Shown here: one piece after another, positions 12,980 to 20,549 of the stretch | How the letters are laid out: every line of letters starts with the position of its first letter | How positions within the stretch are numbered: position 1 is the first letter of the stretch | Assembly (NCBI RefSeq): GCF_003417065.2 | Contig: NZ_QVLT01000020.1 | Span: 1-64,000, forward strand | Direction of reading: 5' to 3' | DNA from: Hymenobacter lapidiphilus | GTDB lineage: Bacteria; Bacteroidota; Bacteroidia; Cytophagales; Hymenobacteraceae | DNA: 64,000 bases | The notes under the pieces: generated by a model | What the model was told of the DNA's origin: nothing | What the model saw: only the letters and a program-made list of their open reading frames with translations | Databases searched by the model: none | Program-made: the position numbers and the translations under genes

Positions 12980-15901
12980 ATGAAACACTGGTACGTCACG
13001 CTCATGGTACTTTTGCTCGCTACGGCGAGCCTGGCCCAATCTCTTTCTCCCACCTTGGCTATCCGAAGTCGCGAGATATCCCGAATTGATGGTCAGTTCT
13101 CGTTTGAAGTGGCGATGGTTGCCCAGACTACCGGACAGGCCAGCTATAATTTACATTTAGCAGAATCCGGCCTGCCGCTGCGCAACAACACGGCTGCCCG
13201 TAGTTATGCCGTATTCAATCAATATGTAGAACCGGGCGACACGTTGCGCTCAACTATAACAGTTGAATACGATGTCAACCGCATCCCGTTCGCGCTGGAA
13301 AAACTTCTGGTACGACTGGTAAATCCGGCCGGAGACCTGGTAGCCTCGGCACCCGCCTTCGTGTTCTTTACGCCGTACCAAACGGTGGAAGTATGGAATC
13401 GGACTGACCTCGACAACCTAAACCGGGTATGGGACGTGCCTAATACGGGCGTTGCCCCCACGCGGCGATACGTCAGCGAAAGGGATATCCCGCTTTCCGA
13501 TCTTACTGACGATGAACTAGCCGATCCGGACGTACCTAAAAAGCTGAAATCCATTGTTGGTCTCGCTTACAGCATTCCAATGAAGGATGTGGGCCAGGAC
13601 TCGGAAGAAGGGGAAGCCGAGTTGGAGGATTTAGAAGGTATCAGCCAACGTGGGATGCTTGTCCGCCACACCTGGAGTGCCGCCGTATCGGGGCGGGTGC
13701 TGACGGAGCAGTGGAACGGCCGGTCTTCTACGGTGCGGGCGGCTTTTCCGCTGGCAGTTAGTGGAATTCGGGTAGAGCTGTGGGATAAGGACGGTCTGCT
13801 GGACGACTTTCTGGCCAGCGCCACCACCGACGATGACGGACGTTTCACGATTAATTTCAGCAACACGCAGGGCAGCGAAGGCAGTTACCTGGAATTATAC
13901 CTGAAAATAGAGGCTTCGGCCCCTGGCGGGGTGATACGGGTGATAAAGCGCATCGGCATTACGCGCAACGGTACGATCGGGCAAAGCAACCCTACCGGCC
14001 TGCACTTCGACACCCGGGCGCTGAACCTGGGCGACGTAGGCCCCAGCCACGATGACGTGAAGCCGCATCTGCTGCATTACGCCTGGCAGTCGCGCCGGTT
14101 TCTGGAGCGCAACGGGCTGGGTAGCGTGCTACCCAACTCGCAAAGCCAACCTCTCAAAATCATGATTTCGCCGCTGAACCTCCAGCAAGATCAAGCCCTC
14201 TTTATTCCGGGCGGGTACCGCAATGTTGCTGCTGGGACGCTGATAGCCGTGTTTGGGCGGTTCGGGTTTATTGGCCTGGGAGCGGGGGTCGTAACGGCAG
14301 CGGGCCTTACACTCTACCTTTCCAATGATGACTGCCTGTATATCGGCGAAAACCGTGAAACGGAGGAAGTAGCCTACCACGAGTTCGGGCACTACGTGAT
14401 GTGGCACATGCAGAACCGCTCCTGGTCGGACCTAACCGCTAGCTTCGCCAAGCACGGCGACACCCGCAATGCCAATCCCGGCCTGGCCTGGACCGAAGGC
14501 TGGGCCGATGGTTTTTCGCGTATCATGGACGCGTACACCGTGCGCTACGACGGCGAGCGGGACGTGGACGATGGCGGAAACGGCAACGAGGATCGTACTG
14601 GATTTGACAGATTGCGTCAGCCTGTTTTGCGCAATGGGGCGGTAACGGACGAGTTTACGCTGACCCACGGCGTGTTATCTGAGTATTTTATCTCGACCAC
14701 CATCTACGACTTGTGGGACGGGGCCAACAATCTAGCCCTGCGCTCCAACAGCCCCCTGGCGGCCACGACCACCGGGGGCGGCGCGCCCACGGGCAATGCC
14801 AATCCGCCCTTGCTCTTTACTGACGACATTCCCAGCAACCCGTTCGTGGGGCAGCGGCTGTTGGACGAATCCAGCCTTAGCTTCGCCGACCTGACGGCCC
14901 CCATCCGTTCCCGCCGGGGCAACGGTAGCTTCAGTGCCGGCTTATCGAGCGCCGCCGTCATTCAGGATATCACGCAGTACTATCAGTATTTGCTGCAAGA
15001 CCTCGGCGACTGTGAGCAGAGCCGGCTGGCCGCCAACGTGTTTCTTATTAATCGTATCTCCGATTTTCCGACCCAACGCGGACTGCCGGCTACCGCCGCC
15101 CCCACTCAGCGACTGGGTACCGACGAGCTACAGCGTACGGCAACGCTTACCGAGCCCTTCTTTAAGAGAGATGGTGCTATTTTCTATCAGGATGGCGCTA
15201 TCACCCTCCCGCTGACGCTCGACGTGAACGAGCTGAGCGGGGCGGCCCAGAGCTACAACCTGGCTGCGACCGTTGCCAGTGGTACCGGCCGCCTCAGCGA
15301 CCCGCTCACGGTGCGAAGCGGGGCCAGGTTAGGCATTCATTTTGGCGCGGAGCGCGGCTACGCCGGCAGCGGACAAAATACGCTGGCTGGCAGCAATTTC
15401 TCGGCTAACCTGTGCGGGCGCTTTCGGCTGACACTCGCCGACGACGGCCGCCTGGAAGTAGGCGACGACGGCCGGGGCAACACGGCCGAGGTGAGCGTAC
15501 AGGCCGGGGGCCTGCTGGATGCGCAGGCCAACAGCACGGTCCGGGTGAGTACCAATTCCGTCATTCATTTTTTAGCGGGGTCGGCGCTGGTGGTGCGCAA
15601 CGGGGCTACGCTTATCGTCAATGGAGGGGTGCGCCTGGAAGCAGGCTCGTTTTTGTGCGTGGAAACCGGGGCCAATCTGGTGTTCGCGCCGGGCAGCGTA
15701 CTGTACGTCGACCCAGGGGCCTCTTTGGGGTTGCCGGCTAGCTTTGGACTGCCGCCGTTGGCCTGCTCGCCCGAACTGGGCGTGTGCGGTACTCTGGCCG
15801 GCAACAACCCCAACGTTATCAATACCGCGAACCGCAATGAGGCCCTGGCCTTCGATGGTCTTGACGACCTGGTAACCATCCCGAACAACGGGAGCCCGCT
15901 G
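12980..15901 (+). CDS. N-terminal part of secreted HExxH metalloprotease (continues at base 1 when circularised)
   Basis: The start at 12980 begins a clean signal peptide (MKHWYVTLMVLLLATASLAQ); the open frame further upstream lacks support. A zinc-binding motif HEFGHYVMWH starts at residue 467, and TEGWADGF lies about 38 residues later (Glu506). This is the HExxH...E pattern of gluzincin-type peptidases. A repetitive beta-rich region follows (~780-920, e.g. VSVQAGGLLDAQANSTVRVS). The LamG-like domain then begins and is cut at 15901. Past that point the frame runs into unrelated sequence and stops at 15988, a chimera. Joined through the 127-bp overlap to bases 1-1231, it makes one 1341-residue T9SS-exported protein. 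Confidence 0.85.
15775..15901. repeat. 127-bp exact direct repeat, copy 2 (plasmid/chromosome junction)
   Basis: This copy is identical to 1-127. Immediately after it the sequence switches to a GC-rich palindromic repeat that also occurs at 29344-29391 in chromosomal DNA. The change happens in the middle of a protein domain. I place the junction of plasmid and chromosome at 15901/15902. Confidence 0.85.
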
Positions 15902-15948
15902 GCGGGCGGGGACAACCGGAGGACAGCAAAGCTAAGCCCCGCCCCTAC
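15902..15948. repeat. chromosomal palindromic element, GC-rich family
   Basis: This stretch is close to the reverse complement of 29344-29391. Arms GCGGGCGGGG and CCCCGCCCC flank a shared middle (GGACAGC, GCTAAG). It is the first chromosomal sequence after the junction. Confidence 0.7.
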
Positions 15949-15965
15949 GTCGTGCTGCTATGAGG

Positions 15966-15973
15966 TATCTTTG
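15966..15973 (+). promoter_or_regulatory. -7 promoter element of the RecD-like helicase gene
   Basis: TATCTTTG matches the Bacteroidota TANNTTTG element. It ends 8 bp before the ATG at 15982, so the transcript would have a very short leader or none. Confidence 0.55.
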
Positions 15974-15981
15974 CTGAACCT

Positions 15982-17409
15982 ATGCTAACTGTCAGAACTC
16001 CGTCCGTCCGCGACTATTTCCCCTTCGAGCCCACGCAGGACCAATCGACCCTGTTTCAGCAGCTCGATGGATTTCTGAAGGACGACCTGCCGGGCCGCAA
16101 GGCCTTCGTGCTGCGGGGCTACGCCGGCACCGGCAAAACCACCGTGGTCAGCGCCCTCGTGCAATGGCTGCACCAGATGGGCCGCAAATACGTGCTGATG
16201 GCCCCCACCGGCCGCGCTGCCAAAGTCATGGGTACTTACTCGGGCGTGGCCGCCAGCACCATCCACAAGAAAATATACCGCCAGACCAGCGGCCAGCCGG
16301 CCCAAGGCCTCACGTTTCAGCGCCAGCCCAACCGCGCCCAGGATACGCTTTTTATAGTCGATGAAGCCTCGATGATTTCCGATGAGAAGGCTTTCGGCTC
16401 GACCGGGCTGCTCGACGATTTGATGAGCTATGTGTTTGAGAAAACCAGCAACCGCCTGCTGCTCATCGGCGACACGGCCCAGCTGCCGCCGGTGGGCCAG
16501 CTGCTCAGCCCCGCCCTCGACCCCGACATGCTGCGCGACCGGTTCCGGGCCGAGGTGGGCTCGGTGGAGCTGCGCCAGGTGATGCGCCAGGCCGAAAAGT
16601 CGGGCATACTGATGAACGCTACCGTGCTGCGCGAGGAGCTGCGCCAGGATAACCCGAACATTCAGTTCTTCACCAAAGGCTACCCCGACATCTTTTCGAT
16701 GGGAACCGACAAGCTCGAAGATGGCCTGCGCTGGGCCTACAAGCACTTCGGTTACGAGAACAGCACCATCATCTGCCGCTCCAACAAAAACGCCAACCAG
16801 TACAACCAGTACATCCGCCGCATCCTGTTCGAGGCCGAAGACGAGATTGAGTCGGGCGACTACCTGATGGTGGTGCGCAACAACTACTTCTGGCTCCCGC
16901 GCGACTCCGACATCGGCTTTCTGGCCAACGGCGACTTCGTGCAGGTGGTCAAAATTATCCGGCTCACCGAGGAGTTCGGCTTCCGCTTCGCCGATGCCCG
17001 CGTGCGCCTCGTCGATTATCCCGATGAGCCCGACCTGGAGGTGAAGCTGCTGCTCGACACGCTGCATACCGAAAGTCCCGGCCTGCCCGCCGACCGCAAC
17101 AAAGCCCTTTACGAGGCCGTGAGCGAAGATTATGCTCATCTCGAAACCAAGAAGGAGCGGAGCGCGGCCGTGCGCAAAGACGCGTTCCTGAACGCGCTGC
17201 AGGTGAAGTTTGCCTACGCCCTCACCTGCCACAAAGCCCAGGGCGGCCAGTGGCAGGCCGTTTTCGTCGACCACGGCTACCTGAAGGAGGACATGGTGAA
17301 CTCCGAATTCGCCCGCTGGCTTTACACGGCCATCACCCGCTCGTCGGAGAAGCTGTTTTTGCTCAACTTCAACCAGAAGCTGCTCGGCGACCCCGCCGAG
17401 GAGGACTAA
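15982..17409 (+). CDS. RecD-like ATP-dependent DNA helicase
   Basis: This 475-residue superfamily 1B helicase has Walker A GYAGTGKTT (~45-53) and motif Ia APTGRAAKVM. The DEAD-like Walker B is FIVDEASMIS and motif III is LLIGDTAQLPPVGQ. The C-terminal UvrD_C_2 region reads LTCHKAQGGQW and LYTAITRSSEKLF. It is a stand-alone RecD2-type exonuclease V alpha-like protein of a size common in Bacteroidota, lacking the long N-terminal region of RecD2. It probably acts in DNA repair or recombination. A TATCTTTG promoter element sits just upstream. Confidence 0.88.
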   Translation: MLTVRTPSVRDYFPFEPTQDQSTLFQQLDGFLKDDLPGRKAFVLRGYAGTGKTTVVSALVQWLHQMGRKYVLMAPTGRAAKVMGTYSGVAASTIHKKIYRQTSGQPAQGLTFQRQPNRAQDTLFIVDEASMISDEKAFGSTGLLDDLMSYVFEKTSNRLLLIGDTAQLPPVGQLLSPALDPDMLRDRFRAEVGSVELRQVMRQAEKSGILMNATVLREELRQDNPNIQFFTKGYPDIFSMGTDKLEDGLRWAYKHFGYENSTIICRSNKNANQYNQYIRRILFEAEDEIESGDYLMVVRNNYFWLPRDSDIGFLANGDFVQVVKIIRLTEEFGFRFADARVRLVDYPDEPDLEVKLLLDTLHTESPGLPADRNKALYEAVSEDYAHLETKKERSAAVRKDAFLNALQVKFAYALTCHKAQGGQWQAVFVDHGYLKEDMVNSEFARWLYTAITRSSEKLFLLNFNQKLLGDPAEED

Positions 17410-17410
17410 T

Positions 17411-17490
17411 TGTCATTCTGAGCAGTGTGAGGAATCTGGGGGAAATCGTGGCAGTAGTTTTGCCTAGAGTCCTCCTTCGTCTGAATGACA
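17411..17490. repeat. intergenic palindromic element, GTCATTCTGAG family (diverged)
   Basis: TGTCATTCTGAGCAG at the left pairs with CTGAATGACA at the right. It starts right after the helicase stop. It is a diverged member of the family seen at 22459, 28332 and 61648. Confidence 0.65.
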
Positions 17491-17621
17491 GAGCTGGCGC
17501 TGTCCGGTGAACTTCAACGTCTACCGACTGCGTTAGGCAGCAGCAACATTGGCCCGAAACTTGGCGGGTACACCCCAGTAGAATTTTTCGTACTTTCAAC
17601 TGTCATTTACTTATTTTCCTT

Positions 17622-18152
17622 ATGAAAAATGTTCTTTTTCTGGCTCTGTCGCTATCGGTGATGGGCTTGAGCGCTCAGGCGCAATCCATGAAGCCGGCCA
17701 ACGCCCAGGCCAAAGTGGCGGGTCCGCAAATTCAGTTCGAGGAAACCAAGTACGAGTTTGGAGCCGTGAAAACCGGCGACGTGGTGGAACACGTCTTCAA
17801 ATTCAAAAACGTGGGCACCCAGCCGCTGTTCATTTCCAACATCGGCGTTACCTGCGGCTGCACCACGCCCGAATGGACGCGTGAGCCCATTATGCCCGGC
17901 AAGTCGGGCACGGTGGTGGCCAAGTTCAACACGGCCGGCAAGTACGGCATGCAGAACAAGGTGCTCACCGTCGAATCGAACTCGGTGGGTGGCAACGCCA
18001 TGGTGGCAATAATCGGAGATGTAAAGGAAGCCGGAGCTACCATGCAGGCCATGCCCGCCAGTGCCGAGTCGATGGTAGACCAGAATGCTGTTGACGGCAA
18101 GCAGAAATTGAAGATGGACGACAATAAAATCAAGGCTAAGAAGAAGTCGTAA
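17622..18152 (+). CDS. DUF1573 secreted protein
   Basis: This 176-residue protein has a signal peptide (MKNVLFLALSLSVMGLSAQA). One DUF1573 (MSP/ASPM-like immunoglobulin fold) domain covers ~35-125. Its family motif is YEFGAVKTGDVVEHVFKFKN, followed by SNIGVTCGCTTPEW and the closing strand GTVVAKFNTAGK. The tail is lysine-rich. DUF1573 proteins are periplasmic or exported in Bacteroidota; their role is unclear. A strong terminator follows. Confidence 0.88.
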   Translation: MKNVLFLALSLSVMGLSAQAQSMKPANAQAKVAGPQIQFEETKYEFGAVKTGDVVEHVFKFKNVGTQPLFISNIGVTCGCTTPEWTREPIMPGKSGTVVAKFNTAGKYGMQNKVLTVESNSVGGNAMVAIIGDVKEAGATMQAMPASAESMVDQNAVDGKQKLKMDDNKIKAKKKS

Positions 18153-18170
18153 GGCAAATTCTTGCAAACC

Positions 18171-18208
18171 AAAAAAGGCGCTTCCCCTCGCAGGGAAGCG
18201 CCTTTTTT
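18171..18208 (+). terminator. intrinsic terminator after the DUF1573 gene
   Basis: GGCGCTTCCC (18177-18186) pairs with GGGAAGCGCC (18193-18202), with A6 before and T6 after. It can work in both directions and separates two convergent genes. Confidence 0.9.
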
Positions 18209-18271
18209 GTGCGAGCTAAGCAGAGCCGCCAGAACGAAAGCTGACAGCTTAATCTATCAGCTCAGAAAAAC

Positions 18272-18649
18272 CTACAGCTGCCGAGCCGCCAGCAGCAGCA
18301 TAATCCAGCCGGCAATGAAGAGTACGCCGCCGATGGGCGTAACGGCCCCGAGCTTGGTGATGCCCGTCAGGCAGAGCACGTAGAGTGAGCCGCTGAAGAC
18401 GAGGATGCCCCCCAGCCACAGCCACGCCACGGTGCTCAAGCTCTTGAGTTCGGGCCGCATCAGCAGCAGCAGCCCAATCCCCAGCAGCGCCAGCGTATGG
18501 AAGAACTGGTAGCGCACGGCCGTTTCAAAAGTCTCAAAGCGCCCGGCGGCCTCCAGGCTCTTGCGCAGCCCGTGCGCCGCGAAGGCCCCGATGCCCACGC
18601 TCAGAGCGCCCAGCAGCGCCGCCAGTTGAATAATGAGTCGAGCAGTCAT
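18272..18649 (-). CDS. DUF423 membrane protein (YgdD-like)
   Basis: This 125-residue protein has four predicted transmembrane helices. The DUF423 start is clear: LAALLGALSVGIGAFAAHGL, then the loop with FETAVRYQFFHTLALLGIG. The second half (LVFSGSLYVLCLTGI, ITKLGAVTPIGGVLFIAGW) also fits. The function of the family is unknown. It faces the DUF1573 gene across a shared terminator. Confidence 0.9.
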   Translation of the reverse strand: MTARLIIQLAALLGALSVGIGAFAAHGLRKSLEAAGRFETFETAVRYQFFHTLALLGIGLLLLMRPELKSLSTVAWLWLGGILVFSGSLYVLCLTGITKLGAVTPIGGVLFIAGWIMLLLAARQL

Positions 18650-18686
18650 AGTGTTTAGTTTTTGTGGGGATGTTGTTTCACTTTTA

Positions 18687-18799
18687 GAACGTCACGCAGA
18701 GCGTAGCGAAGCATCTCGCTTGCAATGGCGACTCTGCTATTTAGTGACCCCCGGAACGTCATCAAGCGAGATGCTTCGCTATGCTCTGCATGACGTTCC
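18687..18799. repeat. intergenic palindromic element, mixed type
   Basis: Left arm GAACGTCACGCAGAGCGTAG and right arm ending GCATGACGTTC are complementary over ~35 bp. The inner part reads GAAGCATCTCGC, which mixes features of the GTCATTCTGAG and GTCATGCTGAG families. Confidence 0.8.
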
Positions 18800-18813
18800 A
18801 ACGAGACCAATGC

Positions 18814-19479
18814 CTACCGACGCCCAAAAATAGCGCTGCCTACCCGAACCAGGGTGCTGCCTTCGCGCACGGCCAGCGGATAGTCGGCGCTCATCCCCAT
18901 CGACACCTCTTTAAACGTGGGCTCATCAGCGAAGTACAGGGCCTGAAGCTTGTCGAAGTAGCCGCGCAACTGCCGGAACTCGCGGCGCACCTGGTCCTCG
19001 TTGTCTGTGTTAGTGGCAATGCCCATCACGCCCGTCAGGCGCACATGGCGCAGGGCGCGGTACTCCTCGGAGCGCAGGATTTCCTCGGCTTCGGGTAGCG
19101 TGAGGCCGGTTTTGGTATCCTCGTCAGCAATCTGGAACTGCAGCAGGCCCTCGATTATCCGGTTATGCTTGGCGGCCTGCTTCTCCATTTCGAGCAGCAG
19201 CTTCAGGCTATCGACGCTCTGGATGGTGTGCACGAAGCCGGCAATGTACTTGACCTTGTTGGTCTGCAACTGCCCGATGAGGTGCCACTGCACGTCGGCA
19301 GGTAGCTGGGGCTGCTTGGTGGCCATTTCCTGGGCCCGGTTCTCGCCAAATAGCCGCCCGCCGGCGTCGTAGGCTTCCTGCAGCAGTTCTACGGGGTGGG
19401 TTTTGGTAACGGCCACCAGCCGGGCGTTGGTGCCAGCCAAGGTTTGCTCAATGTGGTTCAAGTTTTCGGCAATAGACAT
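18814..19479 (-). CDS. YggS-family pyridoxal-phosphate homeostasis protein
   Basis: This 221-residue protein starts at the Met of MSIAENLNHIEQTLAG; upstream in-frame Met codons lack homology. The PLP-binding lysine lies in RLVAVTKTHP. Other YggS/PLPBP family signatures are FGENRAQEM, WHLIGQLQTNKVK, LTGVMGIAT and SMGMSADYPLAVREGSTLVRVG cut into two segments, MSADYPLAV and STLVRVGSAIFG. The protein buffers pyridoxal 5'-phosphate and has no known catalysis. It stands alone. Confidence 0.93.
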   Translation of the reverse strand: MSIAENLNHIEQTLAGTNARLVAVTKTHPVELLQEAYDAGGRLFGENRAQEMATKQPQLPADVQWHLIGQLQTNKVKYIAGFVHTIQSVDSLKLLLEMEKQAAKHNRIIEGLLQFQIADEDTKTGLTLPEAEEILRSEEYRALRHVRLTGVMGIATNTDNEDQVRREFRQLRGYFDKLQALYFADEPTFKEVSMGMSADYPLAVREGSTLVRVGSAIFGRR

Positions 19480-19649
19480 GTAGGCAAGTTCGGGGTTTCG
19501 GTGTGAAAGGAAGTCGGTGGGGATTGGCGGGTGTTCGGAAAGTTGCCGATCCGTAAGCAACCGAGTAGGCGGCGGTTGTGTTGGGGGTAGCTTATACAAC
19601 GGGAAAGTCATAGATCGTCAGTATTCATGATAAGTGCGTAGATTCAACT

Positions 19650-19964
19650 ATGAAAACCGTCCTTCTCACACTCCCCGATTCAGTTGGTCTCAATGCCGAG
19701 CAGTTGCAGAAGTTCTTACTGCAAAAGTTGGCGGAGCAGGAGGACCCTACGGTCCTTAAAGCATCAAATAAAGCAGAAGCGGAAATTACGGTTCCAGCGG
19801 TTGATGCCGACGAAATCCGCCATCTTGTGGGGCTGTATTACGCCGAAAAAGCCACGCGCTTAATAGACGACCTATGGGACCAGAATGGCTGGACGGCTGA
19901 CACGATGCAGGATTGGGTGCGGGAGCATATGCGTACCCCCTATCAGCGTGAATCGGCAGCGTGA
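19650..19964 (+). CDS. antitoxin partner of a PIN toxin
   Basis: This 104-residue protein has an N-terminal region (TLPDSVGLNAEQLQKFLLQKL) and a Trp-rich helical C-terminus (ATRLIDDLWDQNGWTADTM). The stop overlaps the GTG start of the PIN toxin gene by 4 bp. That coupling is typical of a type II toxin-antitoxin pair. The family is not one I can name. Confidence 0.75.
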   Translation: MKTVLLTLPDSVGLNAEQLQKFLLQKLAEQEDPTVLKASNKAEAEITVPAVDADEIRHLVGLYYAEKATRLIDDLWDQNGWTADTMQDWVREHMRTPYQRESAA

Positions 19965-20365
19965 GAATCGTACTCGATACCAACGTCCTGCTGGCTAGTA
20001 TCGGCCGAAGCTCGCCCTACAGGCGCGTTTTTACGGCCATTATACAGGGAGAAGTTGACCTACTGGTCAGCACAAGCATCTTGTTGGAATACGAAGAAAT
20101 TTTAACCGCCCGCACTACTGCGCAAGTGGCCACCAGCGTAGTTCGGGCGCTGGCCAGCTTTCCGACAGTTCATCGCTACTATGTGTATTACGATTGGCGG
20201 CTGATTGCGGCCGACCCCGACGATGAAAAGTTCGTGGACTGCTATGTAGCCGGCGGCGGCGACTATCTGGTCACTAATGACCGTCACTTCGACGTACTAG
20301 CGGCAATCAGTTTCCCCAAAATCGAAGTGCTGTCGGCTGAACACTTCCTGCATATTCTGCGGTAA
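19961..20365 (+). CDS. PIN-domain toxin (PIN_3 / COG1569 type)
   Basis: This 134-residue protein starts at GTG. PIN motifs are in order: MRIVLDTNVLLASIG, ISTSILLEYEEIL-like SILLEYEEIL, ADPDDEKFVDCYVAGG and YLVTNDRHFDVL. The acidic residues form the metal site of a presumed ribonuclease. It differs from the plasmid PIN toxin, so the window holds two unrelated pairs. Confidence 0.88.
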   Translation: MRIVLDTNVLLASIGRSSPYRRVFTAIIQGEVDLLVSTSILLEYEEILTARTTAQVATSVVRALASFPTVHRYYVYYDWRLIAADPDDEKFVDCYVAGGGDYLVTNDRHFDVLAAISFPKIEVLSAEHFLHILR

Positions 20366-20402
20366 ATTCCTTACGCCTTCTTTGCTGATTTAATGCGCTG
20401 AG

Positions 20403-20438
20403 TATGATTCTGTTTTTGAATCATAAGTCGTATCTTTG
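20403..20438 (+). promoter_or_regulatory. rpsA promoter with a perfect dyad over the -33 region
   Basis: TATCTTTG (20431-20438) is a good -7 element. Just upstream TATGATTC (20403-20410) and GAATCATA (20418-20425) form a perfect 8-bp dyad with a T-rich 7-bp centre. The dyad covers the place where the -33 box should be, so it may be an operator. The leader to the ATG at 20550 is about 105 nt and GC-rich with possible hairpins, which would fit autogenous control. Confidence 0.5.
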
Positions 20439-20549
20439 CGGCCCTGCCAGGGTGGCGGGCCGGCGCTTTAGCGTTGGGTATCAAGCAAAAACGCGTTCCG
20501 GAGGTGGGCCCTGCGCCGGACGTGTATATAAGGGCCACTGCAATACATC

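Noticed and set aside
12848..15988. The full 1046-codon open frame as one protein
   Set aside because: The first 44 codons precede a clean signal peptide, and the last 28 codons come from a chromosomal palindromic repeat beyond the plasmid junction.
15985..17274. Long open frame antisense to the RecD-like helicase
   Set aside because: It mirrors the GC-rich third-codon bias of the sense gene and has no recognisable motif. The same holds for long antisense frames at 20568-22424, 50320-52026, 52336-53841, 57304-59628 and 62044-63252.
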